The notes: generated from the sequence alone by a model not told the origin. Shown: positions 26,313 through 35,268, counted from the stretch's first letter. The stretch is DNA of 64,000 nucleotides from Elusimicrobiota bacterium (GCA_016218575.1 JACRDN010000023.1:62001-126000); one strand, 5' to 3'. Numbers and translations: made by a program.

Positions 26313-27338
26313 TTAAGCCGCAAAATCGACGCGGAGGGCGACTTTAAGGCTGGTCTTGGCCCGCGCCGCGGCCCAGGCCTTCTCGTAGTCCTCGAGAGGA
26401 AATTCCGGGCCGAAAAAGAGGGAGAGGTCGAGCCTGGGCAGGATTTCAAGAGCCTCCTTGAAATCGCGGGCGCCCGACCCCACGGATCCGATCAAGGCGC
26501 GGTCATACGCGACGATGGACTCGAAAGGAAATGGACGCTGGTCATAAGGAAGGCCCAGCAGGAGCATGCTCGCTCCCGGACGAGATCCCGCGACGGCGGC
26601 GTGCAGGGCCTCTGGGTTTCCCGTGGCCTCCACGATGCAGTCGAAGCCGGCGAGCCCCGAGAGCCCGGCGCGGGCCTCGAGACCGGCTTTTTGCGCCAGA
26701 GCCCGGCGTCCCGGGTCGCGCTCGATCACGGCCGGGTGGTGGCCTCTGGATTTTAAGACTAAGGCCGCGAGCATGCCGACGGCCCCGGCCCCGATCACGG
26801 CCGCGCCGCGCGGCCGGCGCTCGGCGCCCCAAGCGCCTCCGAGGCGGCGCAGGCCCTTGCAGACCACGGCCAAAGGCTCGCAGAGGGAGGCGGCCCGCAG
26901 GGGGATCGCGGGCGGGACTCGGTGGACGACCCGGGCGGGTGCCAGAACAAGCTCGGCGTAGCCCCCATCCAGGTTCATGACGCCCATTTCCCGGCGCTTG
27001 GGGCAGGCTATGGCGTTGTCCTCGGAGCATAAGGCGCATTCCCCGCAGCCCTGGATGCACTCGACCACGACGGGATCCCCGGGTTTAAGGCCGCAAACAC
27101 CTTCCCCGGCCGCGGCCACGCGCCCGGAGAGCTCGTGCCCGGGGACTATGGGGTATTTGGCGGTCCCGTCCTTGAAATAGCCAAGCCTTCCATCGAAAAC
27201 CTCGAGGTCGGTGGCGCAGACGCCCTGCCAGGCCGGGCGCACGAGTATTTCACCCGGTTCCAACTTGGGGGTGGATCGTTCAAGAAGTCTCGCTCGATTG
27301 GGGCCTTCGATCACCACCGCGCGGTAAGTGGAGTTCAT
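26313..27338 (-). CDS. Zinc-dependent medium-chain alcohol/sugar dehydrogenase
   Basis: 341 residues from the ATG at 27338, which overlaps the upstream stop as ATGA. GVCATD (catalytic Cys), GHELSGRV (His-Glu), the four-Cys structural zinc loop CGECALCSEDNAIACP and the Rossmann AVIGAGAVGMLAALVL are all present. The family includes sorbitol, threonine and sugar-nucleotide dehydrogenases. As the last gene of the kdsD/kdsB operon it probably oxidises or reduces a sugar intermediate; the substrate is unknown. Confidence 0.88.
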   Translation of the reverse strand: MNSTYRAVVIEGPNRARLLERSTPKLEPGEILVRPAWQGVCATDLEVFDGRLGYFKDGTAKYPIVPGHELSGRVAAAGEGVCGLKPGDPVVVECIQGCGECALCSEDNAIACPKRREMGVMNLDGGYAELVLAPARVVHRVPPAIPLRAASLCEPLAVVCKGLRRLGGAWGAERRPRGAAVIGAGAVGMLAALVLKSRGHHPAVIERDPGRRALAQKAGLEARAGLSGLAGFDCIVEATGNPEALHAAVAGSRPGASMLLLGLPYDQRPFPFESIVAYDRALIGSVGSGARDFKEALEILPRLDLSLFFGPEFPLEDYEKAWAAARAKTSLKVALRVDFAA

Positions 27339-28189
27339 GGCTCGCCTTTCGCGGCCTCGCTCCAAACCCCGGCCACGGTCCCGGCCACCTTATTGAGCCT
27401 GAAGCGCAGGATCTCCCCGAGCTTGGAGGACAATAGGCCGCGCTTGGAGGCCTCGATGAGATCGCGGGAAAGCCATTTGAGCTCGCCCCAAAGCTCCACC
27501 GGCAGGTCCCGGCGCCGCAGCCACCCGATGCGGCGCGCGGCGATCCCTTCCCTGAAATAGCGGCGGCGCACCTGCTCCCAGGTCTCCTCGTGGATGTGGT
27601 GGATGGGCGCGTCGTGGGCGTAGGCGACGCGCCAGCCCCGGGCCCGCCACCAGCGCGCCCACTCGATGTCCTCGAGGCCCGGGAGGCCCTCGTCGAATGG
27701 GTGCAGGCCCCAAAGGCTCTTGCGCAGGGCCGAGTTGGCGTTGTTGGCGAAGAAGTGCTCGTCCACCTCCTTGGCCTCCCCGCCGAAGAAGCGGTCGAAG
27801 TCCAAGGTCTCGGCAAACTTCGAGGTGTCCCAGCCGATCTGGCGGCCGTAGACCATGGCGATCTTGGGGTTTTCCCTCAAGGGTCTGAGAAGGCTTTCGA
27901 GCCAACGCTCGTGCACCGGGCGGGTGTGGGCGGAGACCACGGCCACCAGAGGAGCCGTCGCCGCGCGCACCCCGATGTTAAGGGAGCGGCCGAAGGTGAA
28001 CTCCTCGGCGGGGATCGTCTCGACGCGGATCCTGCGCCCGCGCGCGATGGAGACGGTGGCGTCGGTGGACCCCGAGTCCACGAGAACCACCTCGACCGAG
28101 CGCTCGCTTTGCCCCGCGATGCCGTCCAGAAGCGCGGGCAGATGCCGGGCCTCGTTCTTGGCCCGGATGACGATGGAAATCTCAGGCAT
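27335..28189 (-). CDS. GT2 glycosyltransferase (rhamnosyltransferase-like)
   Basis: 284 residues from the ATG at 28189, eight bases before the upstream stop; the open frame upstream is inside the dehydrogenase gene. MPEISIVIRAKNEARHLPAL, VDSGSTDATVSIA and VSAHTRPVHERWLES with FDEGLPGLEDIEWARWW (acceptor-side acidic motif) mark a GT2 inverting transferase. It sits between two dehydrogenase genes in the Kdo-type operon, suggesting it transfers the sugar made by that operon. Confidence 0.88.
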   Translation of the reverse strand: MPEISIVIRAKNEARHLPALLDGIAGQSERSVEVVLVDSGSTDATVSIARGRRIRVETIPAEEFTFGRSLNIGVRAATAPLVAVVSAHTRPVHERWLESLLRPLRENPKIAMVYGRQIGWDTSKFAETLDFDRFFGGEAKEVDEHFFANNANSALRKSLWGLHPFDEGLPGLEDIEWARWWRARGWRVAYAHDAPIHHIHEETWEQVRRRYFREGIAARRIGWLRRRDLPVELWGELKWLSRDLIEASKRGLLSSKLGEILRFRLNKVAGTVAGVWSEAAKGEP

Positions 28190-29117
28190 TAAGGCCCTCG
28201 AGGAGGTTCTTGATCGTGCTGGCGTGTACCCGCTCGTAAGCGCGGGGGCTGCCATTGGAGTTGTGGGGCGACATAACGACCTGGGACAGGCGCCGAAGCG
28301 CGCTGTCGGCGGGCAATGGCTCGCGCTCGTAGACGTCGAGCCCGGCCCCGGCGAGCCTGCCGCTTTCGAGCGCGGCCACGAGGTCGTTTTCCACGACTAT
28401 CGGGCCGCGGGCGGCATTTAAGAGGTAGGAGCCGGGCTTGATTAGAGAGAAAGCCTTTTTATCCATGAGACGGCGGGAACTAGGATTCAGGTCGCAGTTG
28501 AGAGAAATAAAATCCGCAGCGGATAGGAGTTTTTCCAAGGGCAGCATTTTCATGCCGGTTTCTTTAAGAAAATTTTCCGAAGGGTGGATGGGATCCGTCC
28601 CAAGCAGCGTCATTCCAAAGCCCCTGGCCCTTCGGGCCACGGCGCGGCCGATGTGGCCCACCCCGATAATGCCCAAGGTTTTCTCGCCCAGCGCGAAAAG
28701 AGGGGGTTTCTCCCATTTCCCGGCCCGGATGCCGCGGTCCTGCTCCGCGGGCTTGCGCGCGAACCACAGCATCCAGGCGAGCACCGTGTCGGCCACGGGC
28801 TCGGTGAAGGCGTTGGGGGTATTTCTCACCTGCACGCCGCGCGCCTTGCAGGCCTCCTGGTCTATGGAATCTATCCCCGTCCCCCACTTTGAGATCACCT
28901 TGAGCTTGGGCGCTCCCGCCAGCACTTTGGCCGTGACCTTGTCGTCGCCGCAAATGAGGCCGTCCACGTCCCCGATCACGGCCAAGAGCTCGTTTTCCTC
29001 CAAGCGCTCGCGCACTTGGGCCACTACCACCTCGCAGCCGGCCTTCTCGAGGTCGGCCTTGAAGCGGCCGATCACGGGCATGGCGTAGGGCGCAGAAACC
29101 AGTACTTTGGGCTTCAT
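28182..29117 (-). CDS. D-2-hydroxyacid dehydrogenase (phosphoglycerate dehydrogenase-like)
   Basis: 311 residues. The NAD-binding GVGHIGRAVARRARGFGM lies near 150, NAARGPIVVENDLVAALESG near 235, and the catalytic Arg/Glu/His set includes VVMSPHNSNG near 285. SerA-like enzymes usually oxidise 3-phosphoglycerate; here the gene overlaps kdsB and a GT2 gene by a few bases, so a keto-sugar-acid substrate (for example a Kdo-like ulosonate) is an inference worth testing. Confidence 0.85.
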   Translation of the reverse strand: MKPKVLVSAPYAMPVIGRFKADLEKAGCEVVVAQVRERLEENELLAVIGDVDGLICGDDKVTAKVLAGAPKLKVISKWGTGIDSIDQEACKARGVQVRNTPNAFTEPVADTVLAWMLWFARKPAEQDRGIRAGKWEKPPLFALGEKTLGIIGVGHIGRAVARRARGFGMTLLGTDPIHPSENFLKETGMKMLPLEKLLSAADFISLNCDLNPSSRRLMDKKAFSLIKPGSYLLNAARGPIVVENDLVAALESGRLAGAGLDVYEREPLPADSALRRLSQVVMSPHNSNGSPRAYERVHASTIKNLLEGLNA

Positions 29118-29845
29118 GGGAGCTCCCTCATGAGGGCTTCCACTCGCGCCAGGTCCTCGGGCGTGTCCACGGCGCGCGAGGAATGCCCGGTCGGGGCCAT
29201 GCGGACCTTGATCCCGTGCTCGAGGAAGCGCAGCATGTCCACGGACTCCGCTTTCTCAAGGGGGGTGGGTGCCAAGCGAGCGTAAAGCTCGAGGGCGTCG
29301 GCGCGGAAGGGCATCACGCAGACCTGCTTCCAAGCGGGGAAGCTTCCCCAGGGGCCGAGCTTGCGGGTGGGGATGGGCTCCCGGGAGAACATGAGGGCGT
29401 TTCCGTTGAGGTCCAAGACCACCTTGATGCAGTTGCGGTCCTCGAACTCGGACTCGCTTTGGATGCGCCCGGCCAAATTGACGCAGGCGACCGCGGGGTC
29501 GGCCAGGGGTGCCAGGGCCTCCTCCACCATCTCGGGCGAGGTCATGGGCTCGTCGCCCTGGACGAGGACATAGGCGTCGGCCTTGACCTTGCGGGCCGCC
29601 TCGGCCACGCGGTCGCTGGCGCGCTCGTGCTTGTCCGAGGTCATGACGAACGGTGCCCCGAAGGCCTTGCAGGCCAGCGCGATCTCCGAGTCGCAGGTGG
29701 CGACCACGGTGTCCGCGAGGGCCCGGCAGCGGGAAACGCGCTCCCAGACATGCTGGATCATGGGCTTTCCCAGGAGTTTGGCCAAGGGCTTTCCGGGAAA
29801 GCGAGTTGAGCCCATGCGCGCCGGCAGTATGGCGACCGCCTTCAC
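29114..29845 (-). CDS. kdsB: 3-deoxy-manno-octulosonate cytidylyltransferase
   Basis: 243 residues from a GTG at 29845 that overlaps the upstream stop (GTGA); the reading frame further upstream is antisense-like filler. VKAVAILPARMGSTRFPGKP is the CTP-binding signature, VVATCD and LVQGDEPMTSPEMV follow, and AESVDMLRFLEHG is the C-terminal family motif. It activates Kdo to CMP-Kdo for inner-core LPS. It sits three genes into a tightly overlapping operon begun by kdsD; kdsA and kdsC are not in this window. Confidence 0.92.
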   Translation of the reverse strand: MKAVAILPARMGSTRFPGKPLAKLLGKPMIQHVWERVSRCRALADTVVATCDSEIALACKAFGAPFVMTSDKHERASDRVAEAARKVKADAYVLVQGDEPMTSPEMVEEALAPLADPAVACVNLAGRIQSESEFEDRNCIKVVLDLNGNALMFSREPIPTRKLGPWGSFPAWKQVCVMPFRADALELYARLAPTPLEKAESVDMLRFLEHGIKVRMAPTGHSSRAVDTPEDLARVEALMRELP

Positions 29846-30786
29846 GAAAGGGAGACCTCCACGGCGGTCTCGAAAGTCCCGCCCGGGGGCAGGCAGGCGC
29901 AGCGCCCGGCCGCGGCCGCCTGACTTAGATCCTTGGGCCAATTCGTGCAAGGCTCGAGCACCGCGGTGTAATGCCCGCGCCAGCCCCCGAAGTCCATGAA
30001 CAGCCAGCAATGCGGGAAGGCCTTTGGATCGAAGCTCATGCGCAGCCCCGCCCCGTCGGGCCTTCGGATCCCGGCCCAGCCCTCGGGGAGGTCGCAGACG
30101 TAGACGAATTCTCTGTCCCACCCGGCCGGGGGCAAAAGGGAAATGTCCACGCCCCGGCCGTTTTTGTCCAAGCCCAGGGGCCAGGCAAAGGGCCCGGCTT
30201 CCCCCAGGCGGGAAGAGAACGCCAGGTCCACGGGGCGCATGGAACCTCCCGGAAGCTCGATGCGGTCTCCCGGGCGCACCGCGGCGGCCAAGTGCTGCTT
30301 GAGCATGAAGCGCAGGGGCTTCTTCTCCAAGTTTTGCACGCGGTAGAGCACAGTCAGTTCCTTCACTCCGGCTTTAAGCGTGATGGTTTTCTCGCACGAA
30401 GCGGCGACCGAATTGGTTTTGAGCCGTAGACGGATTTGCGCCTGCCGGGAGGAGTCCTCCGCTATTTCGGCCGTCCAAGCTTTGCTCCACCACTCCCCGT
30501 GGTCCGGGAGCTCCCGCCCATCGAAGGCTCCCGGCGCGTCGTTGGGGAAGAGATCCTCCCAGCCGCCGGCCCAATTGTCGTCATAGGTCCCGCCCTTCTG
30601 GGGCGGGGCCGGGGAGAGATTCTCGTTGTGCCAAATCCACTGGATGCCGCGTTCCGCATCCTCCAAGGTCCAGATTTTTCCACCCAAGCCGGGGAGAATT
30701 TCCGCGCGCAGACGGCCGTTGTTAAACCGCCAGACTTCTTGGCCGTTCTGCACATCGCGGCTCAGCAAAGTTGTCGCCGCTCCCAT
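29842..30786 (-). CDS. Aldose 1-epimerase-like (galactose mutarotase fold) protein
   Basis: 314 residues, beta-rich, with ILPGLGGKIWTLED near residue 30, NENLSPAPPQKGGTYDDNWAGGWEDLF near 55-80 and WLFMDFGGWRGHYTAVLEPC near 270, resembling mutarotase-like carbohydrate-binding proteins (DUF4380/DUF5107 type). It lies between kdsD and kdsB with one- and four-base overlaps, an unusual position suggesting it handles an arabinose-5-phosphate or Kdo anomer. That role is inference; the active-site His/Glu pair is not certain. Confidence 0.6.
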   Translation of the reverse strand: MGAATTLLSRDVQNGQEVWRFNNGRLRAEILPGLGGKIWTLEDAERGIQWIWHNENLSPAPPQKGGTYDDNWAGGWEDLFPNDAPGAFDGRELPDHGEWWSKAWTAEIAEDSSRQAQIRLRLKTNSVAASCEKTITLKAGVKELTVLYRVQNLEKKPLRFMLKQHLAAAVRPGDRIELPGGSMRPVDLAFSSRLGEAGPFAWPLGLDKNGRGVDISLLPPAGWDREFVYVCDLPEGWAGIRRPDGAGLRMSFDPKAFPHCWLFMDFGGWRGHYTAVLEPCTNWPKDLSQAAAAGRCACLPPGGTFETAVEVSLS

Positions 30787-31766
30787 CAGAGGCCCCGGGC
30801 TCTTAGGTCGTGGGTCTGTATCAGTCCCACGGAGCGGCCTTTCTTGTCCACCACGGGGAGAACATTGAAGGGATTATTGCGGTCCTCCATCGCCTCGAGG
30901 GCCTCGGCCGCGAGCGCGTCCGGGCTTATGGTGGTGGGCTTGGGATTCATGACCTCCCTGACGGTGAGGCGGTTGAAGTCCGCGCCGCCCCCGAGAGCCC
31001 GTCGAATGTCGAAGTCGGTAACCAAGCCCAAGAATCGCCCTTTCTTGTCCACCACCGAGGCGGCTCCCGCCTGCAGGCGGGTGATCACGGAAAGAAGGTC
31101 GCGCGTGGTTTGATGCGCGAGCACAGTCGGATTGTCGGGGCCGGCCCGCATCACGTCTTTGACGCGCAGATGCAGGCGCCGGCCCAGGCGCCCGGCCGGA
31201 TGGTTGGCCGCGAAATGCTCGGCCTTGAATCCCCGGCGCTTCATGAGCGCCACGGCCAAGGCGTCGCCCAGGGCCATGGCCACCGTCGTGCTCGTGGTGG
31301 GAGCGAGATTCAGCGGACAGGCCTCGGCCGGAATGGGCATGTCGAGGACGAGGTCGGCGGCCTTTCCCAAGGTGGAGCGGGCATTGGCTGTAATGACCAG
31401 CAGCCTGACCTTTCGGGAGGAAAGGGCGGGCAGGAGGGTGTTTAATTCCTCAGATTCTCCCGACTTGCCCAGGGCCAGCACCAAATCGCCCCTCTGCACC
31501 GCACCGAGCCCCCCGTGCAGGGCTTCCCCGGGGTCCAGGAACATGGCCGGGGTCCCGGTCGAGGAGAAGGTGGCCGCGATCTTCTGGGCCACGAGTCCCG
31601 ATTTGCCCACCCCCGTTACGATAACCTTGCCCCGGCAGGCGGCCAGCATTTCCACCGCGCGAGCCCAGCGCCCGTCTATGGTCCCCAGCATCCGACCCAA
31701 GGCCTTGGCCTCGAGCGCGACCACCCGGCGAATCTCATCCAAGGCCGCCTTTTTGGAATTAGGCAT
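30786..31766 (-). CDS. kdsD: Arabinose-5-phosphate isomerase (KdsD/KpsF/GutQ)
   Basis: 326 residues from the ATG at 31766. The SIS domain (about 30-180) has VTGVGKSGLVAQKIAATFSS, PGEALHGGLGAVQRGDLVLAL and the SGESEELNTLLP loop; PTTSTTVAMALGDALAVALM follows. Two CBS domains (about 205-260 and 270-325) complete the usual architecture. It isomerises ribulose-5-phosphate to arabinose-5-phosphate, the Kdo precursor. First gene of the operon; a TAGAAT box ends 13 bases before the ATG and no Shine-Dalgarno sequence is visible. The frame upstream of this start is not conserved-looking and covers a divergent gene. Confidence 0.93.
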   Translation of the reverse strand: MPNSKKAALDEIRRVVALEAKALGRMLGTIDGRWARAVEMLAACRGKVIVTGVGKSGLVAQKIAATFSSTGTPAMFLDPGEALHGGLGAVQRGDLVLALGKSGESEELNTLLPALSSRKVRLLVITANARSTLGKAADLVLDMPIPAEACPLNLAPTTSTTVAMALGDALAVALMKRRGFKAEHFAANHPAGRLGRRLHLRVKDVMRAGPDNPTVLAHQTTRDLLSVITRLQAGAASVVDKKGRFLGLVTDFDIRRALGGGADFNRLTVREVMNPKPTTISPDALAAEALEAMEDRNNPFNVLPVVDKKGRSVGLIQTHDLRARGL

Positions 31767-31860
31767 ATGTTTGCTACAAATTCTACCAAATACTCTTGCC
31801 TCAGCTACAGGAGGTCCTGCCGACGACTTCGGCCATATCCATGTAATTGATAAGCTATAT

Positions 31861-32856
31861 ATGGTGAGAATCCTTATTTTGGGCGGGACAGTTTTTCTTG
31901 GCCGCCATATCGTAGAAGCCGGCCTCTCGCGGGGGCATAGCATTACGCTATTCAATCGCGGACGGCAGAATCCAGAGCTCTTTCCAACGGTAGAAAAACT
32001 CTGTGGCGATCGCAACGGCGATCTGTCCGCGCTCGAAGGAATACGTTTCGATGCCGTCATTGACACATCTACTTATACGCCAAAGCAGGCGGCCAACATC
32101 GCAGAAATTCTCGGCGACTCGATCGAACATTACACATTCATCTCGAGTGTTTCTGCTTATGCGAGCTTTCCCCCGGGGCGTTCATATGACGAAAATTCTC
32201 CGCTCGCGCAAGGCAATGAAGGCTATGGCCCGCTTAAAGCGCGCTCCGAGGAGACTCTTGAGGTTGCGTATCCTGGGCAAGTCGCCCACGTTCGTCCGGG
32301 GCTTATCGTTGGCCCCTGCGATCCTACAGACCGGTTTACTTACTGGCCGCAACGGATTAAACGAGGCGGAGACGTGCTAGCGCCTGGGCGGCCAGAACGC
32401 CCCGTGCAGTTCATCGATGTGCGGGATCTCGGTGACTGGTGCATCCGATTGGCTGAGGCAAAGGCTGCCGGGAGATTCAACGCCGTTGGTCCGCGGCAGA
32501 CGCTGACAATGCAGCAGTTGCTCAAGGAGTGCTGCAGCACGCTTGGAAGCGATGCCCGTTTTCACTGGGTCCCGGATGATGAGTTGATCGCGGCCGGAAT
32601 CGAAGCCTGGACAGAGCTTCCATTATGGATTCCAGAAAATGACGAAGATTCCGGGGGCTTTCTCCAGGGGGACAACCGGAAGGCAATTGCAAATGGTCTT
32701 ACCTATCGGGCACTCTCCGATACCATAAGGACAACTTTTGAATGGTTCACCCGATGCGGTCGAGCTCCCGATTCGCCGATTAGGATTAATCCGATTTCCT
32801 CCCAAAAGGAGGCTGCGATTTTAGAAAGCCGAAAGATGAGAACGCATGCAGCTTAA
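31861..32856 (+). CDS. NAD-dependent epimerase/dehydratase family protein (extended SDR)
   Basis: 331 residues from the ATG at 31861; the frame is open far upstream but only across the antisense strand of kdsD. ILILGGTVFLGRHIVEAGL is the Rossmann motif, followed by FDAVIDTSTYTPKQAANIAE, FISSVSAYASF and VHVRPG-like VAHVRPGLIVGP. GATAAG ends seven bases before the ATG, with no Shine-Dalgarno sequence. Codon choice is less GC-rich than in the glycan genes, so it may be acquired. The substrate is unknown. Confidence 0.75.
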   Translation: MVRILILGGTVFLGRHIVEAGLSRGHSITLFNRGRQNPELFPTVEKLCGDRNGDLSALEGIRFDAVIDTSTYTPKQAANIAEILGDSIEHYTFISSVSAYASFPPGRSYDENSPLAQGNEGYGPLKARSEETLEVAYPGQVAHVRPGLIVGPCDPTDRFTYWPQRIKRGGDVLAPGRPERPVQFIDVRDLGDWCIRLAEAKAAGRFNAVGPRQTLTMQQLLKECCSTLGSDARFHWVPDDELIAAGIEAWTELPLWIPENDEDSGGFLQGDNRKAIANGLTYRALSDTIRTTFEWFTRCGRAPDSPIRINPISSQKEAAILESRKMRTHAA

Positions 32857-33331
32857 ACTGATGGACGGATGCAGGCCGCGCATTCGAGCGGCTCGCGCCG
32901 ATGAGCTTCGCGCGATTTATCTCATGGGATATGATGCTTGGGGGAGGGGAGGCTCGATCGACGCCTATCTCCTGGAATGCGAAAGATCGCCGAAATACGC
33001 GTCAGGCAAATGGTACGTGCTGGAGATTGCCGGCCGTCTCTTGAGCGCACTTATCTGCTACCGCAACGTTTTCGGCCTTCCGCAGGGCGCGTGGGGTTTG
33101 GGATCGCTGGCTACTTCGCCAGAGTCTCGGCGGTGTGGCTATGCCTCGGCTCTAATTGGGGAAGTGTTGCGAATCGAAGAGGGACCGACCTTTCTGCACG
33201 CGGATATTGCGCCTGCCTTTTATCGTCGGTTCGGGTTCGTCGAGCTGTCCATACGCATGCAGGGCGCCGGCTCTTCGATTATGGTACGAGGCTCATTGCC
33301 CGAGGGATTTCGGCCGCCGTCTTATTTCTAA
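32846..33331 (+). CDS. GNAT-family N-acetyltransferase
   Basis: 161 residues. The acetyl-CoA signature is in GSLATSPESRRCGYASALIGEVL (V-x-P-x-R-x-x-G-x-A variant, about residues 88-110), and FLHADIAPAFYRRFGFVEL supplies the last core strand and the Y-x-x-x-G-F motif. It overlaps the end of the SDR gene by 11 bases and is therefore likely co-transcribed. The acceptor is unknown. Confidence 0.75.
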   Translation: MQLKLMDGCRPRIRAARADELRAIYLMGYDAWGRGGSIDAYLLECERSPKYASGKWYVLEIAGRLLSALICYRNVFGLPQGAWGLGSLATSPESRRCGYASALIGEVLRIEEGPTFLHADIAPAFYRRFGFVELSIRMQGAGSSIMVRGSLPEGFRPPSYF

Positions 33332-33432
33332 ATGGGCCGACAGGGCTTTTCCGCAGAAGATGGCGTCAACCAGCCGAAAGTCGGAAATATTCCTTGCGAA
33401 GTAATAAATAGTGCTGTACACTATATTAAATA

Positions 33433-33783
33433 ATGGCGAAGTTTAAATTCATCGAGTGGTTGATCCTATGGCTTCAGGAGACGCCGCGGTTTGAATTTGA
33501 CTGGGATGAGGGAAATAGCTCAAAGAGCGCGGCAAAGCACAGCGTCACAACAGCGGAGACAGAAGAAGTCTTTGGGTTGGGGCAAGCCGCGGCCTTGGGT
33601 GTTCAAATGAGCCCCGAGGTGCCTGAGGAGCGGTTGGGGATTGTAGGGGCGACCATGTCAGGCCGCATCCTTCATGTGGTTTTTACCCTTAGGGCAGGTA
33701 AGGTTAGACCGATCAGTTCTCGGCCAGCAAAGAAGGATGAGAGGGAATACTATGAAGCGTATCTACGCGAAATCTCCGATTGA
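33433..33783 (+). CDS. brnT: BrnT-family ribonuclease toxin
   Basis: 116 residues. FEFDWDEGNSSKSAAKHSV near 19-37 matches the BrnT core F-x-W-D-x-x-K-x-x-x-N-x-x-K-H-x-V, then EEVFGLG, RLGIVGATMSGRILHVVFTL and the C-terminal RPISSRPAKKDEREYYE with the conserved R-x-I-S-x-R. The N-terminal 18 residues are longer than usual. BrnT cleaves RNA and is neutralised by BrnA, encoded by the overlapping next gene. TATATT lies a few bases before the ATG, and GTGCTGTACAC just upstream may be the autoregulatory site. Confidence 0.85.
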   Translation: MAKFKFIEWLILWLQETPRFEFDWDEGNSSKSAAKHSVTTAETEEVFGLGQAAALGVQMSPEVPEERLGIVGATMSGRILHVVFTLRAGKVRPISSRPAKKDEREYYEAYLREISD

Positions 33784-34000
33784 GTATCGGGCTTCCTCAA
33801 AATTTGAGGAGAAAAAACTTTTGGCCGCGGCGAAACGTCTTAAGAGGAAGCGCAAGCTGCCGACAAGCATAGCCTTGGAAGAAGAGACGATTCGAGAGCT
33901 CAAGGAGCTTGCTGCTTGGCGGGGAGTTCCCTATCAAATCCTAATGCGAATGTTCATCCTGGAGGGTTTGCATCAATCGAGGGTTCGGGATTCGCGCTAA
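33752..34000 (+). CDS. brnA: BrnA-family antitoxin
   Basis: 82 residues from the ATG at 33752, overlapping the toxin gene by 32 bases. The C-terminal half is a ribbon-helix-helix-like domain: LPTSIALEEETIRELKELAA then GVPYQILMRMFILEGL, the usual BrnA/CopG-type DNA-binding and dimerisation region. The N-terminal half is the toxin-wrapping segment. It probably represses the brnTA promoter together with BrnT. Confidence 0.82.
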   Translation: MKRIYAKSPIEYRASSKFEEKKLLAAAKRLKRKRKLPTSIALEEETIRELKELAAWRGVPYQILMRMFILEGLHQSRVRDSR

Positions 34001-34009
34001 ATTAGAAAC

Positions 34010-34777
34010 ATGACAACAAATTTCGGGGCCGCTGCCAAAGATTACGCGAAATTTCGAGTTGGCTTTCCCGATTCTCTGTTTGAGCGACTTGGCGCTTTCG
34101 GAATTGGCGTCGCGGGGCAGACTGTCGTTGATTTGGGCACGGGAACGGGAACTTTGGCGCGAGGATTCGCCCTCCGGGGAGCTCGGGTATTTGGCATTGA
34201 CCCCGACGTTCGCCTCCTTGAGCAGGCCCGGCAGCTCGATTTCATCGCCAAGGCGGGCGTCGAATACAAGACTGGTTCGGCCGAAGCCATCCCGTTTGGG
34301 AATCAAATGGCGGACGTCGTTTCGGCGGGCCAATGCTGGCATTGGTTCGATGGCCCCGCGGCCGCAAAAGAAATCTCGCGTATTGCGAGAACGCAGGGGG
34401 GGGCCGTCATCGCGCATTTTGATTGGCTTCCCTTCCCCGGCAACGTCGTCGAAGCGACCGAACGTCTGATCACGGCCCACAATCCGAGCTGGCATATGGG
34501 CGGCGGCAATGGATTTCATCCCGAAAGCCTGCCGCACTTGCGTTCGGCTGGCTTCTCCGAATTCCAGAGCTTCTCGTACGATGTTTATATCGCCTACTCT
34601 CCCGAGGCTTGGCGCGGCCGGATTCGAGCGAGCGCCGGAGTGGGAGCGAGCCTATCTCGCGACAAGGTCAAGGACTTCGATGCGGCGTTAGCACGGACGC
34701 TTGAGGCGTCTTTCCCAGGCGATGTGCTGCGTATACCGCACCGGGTATTCGCGATCTTGGGGCGGAAAGGAGATTAA
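34010..34777 (+). CDS. SAM-dependent methyltransferase
   Basis: 255 residues. TVVDLGTGTGTLARGFALRG (about 38-57) is motif I, FGIDPD the acidic loop, and AEAIPFGNQMADVVSAGQCWHWFD motif II/post-I, typical of UbiE/Methyltransf_11 proteins with a W-x-W-F catalytic surround. It follows brnA by nine bases but is unlikely to be functionally linked. The substrate is unknown. Confidence 0.8.
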   Translation: MTTNFGAAAKDYAKFRVGFPDSLFERLGAFGIGVAGQTVVDLGTGTGTLARGFALRGARVFGIDPDVRLLEQARQLDFIAKAGVEYKTGSAEAIPFGNQMADVVSAGQCWHWFDGPAAAKEISRIARTQGGAVIAHFDWLPFPGNVVEATERLITAHNPSWHMGGGNGFHPESLPHLRSAGFSEFQSFSYDVYIAYSPEAWRGRIRASAGVGASLSRDKVKDFDAALARTLEASFPGDVLRIPHRVFAILGRKGD

Positions 34778-34788
34778 GAAGGCTATAG

Positions 34789-35268
34789 ATGGGACCAGTC
34801 GAGCGTAAAATAGACGAGGGGCTTGAGTTGGCGCAAGCCGGAAAGCGCGAAGAGGCGCTGGCTCATTTCGCGGAACTCGCGCGAGCGTTTCCCGGCGACG
34901 CCCGGGTTCACTATGAGCTTGCCTCGGCTTTGGATTCTCTCGGCCGGGAAGAGGAGGCGATTCCGCACTACCAAAAGGCCCTGGATTCGGGCTTGTCGGA
35001 AGAATTCCGGCCGGAGGCGCTTCTGGGATTGGGGAGCTCCCTGCGGGTTGTGGGACGAACGCGGGATGCGGTGGCGCTTTTGGAAAACGCGGCAAAGGAG
35101 CACCCGCAATTCGTTCCTTTGAGGGCATTTAGAGCCCTGGCGCGACTTGCCGCTGGAATAGACAAGGAGGAGGCGATTTCGGAGCTGAAGGGTCTGCTGC
35201 ATGGGGGCGAGTTGGGCGCTTACGAACGAGTAGTCCGGCGTTACTTCGAAGAACTGACCTCTCCTTGA
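34789..35268 (+). CDS. TPR-repeat protein
   Basis: 159 residues made of about three tetratricopeptide repeats: IDEGLELAQAGKREEALAHF, VHYELASALDSLGREEEAIP, and LLGLGSSLRVVGRTRDAVAL. No signal peptide or membrane segment. TPR proteins act as binding scaffolds; there is nothing to specify the partner. It resembles small DUF3808/Tetratrico_peptide-type proteins found singly in many genomes. Confidence 0.75.
   Translation: MGPVERKIDEGLELAQAGKREEALAHFAELARAFPGDARVHYELASALDSLGREEEAIPHYQKALDSGLSEEFRPEALLGLGSSLRVVGRTRDAVALLENAAKEHPQFVPLRAFRALARLAAGIDKEEAISELKGLLHGGELGAYERVVRRYFEELTSP

Noticed and set aside
29846-30121. Upstream extension of the kdsB frame
   Set aside because: Arg/Pro/Gly-rich filler inside the epimerase-like gene; the GTG at 29845 gives the native KdsB N-terminus and a coupled GTGA overlap.
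31132-31860. Upstream extension of the SDR frame across kdsD
   Set aside because: Antisense to kdsD with no motifs; the ATG at 31861 is immediately followed by the Rossmann motif.
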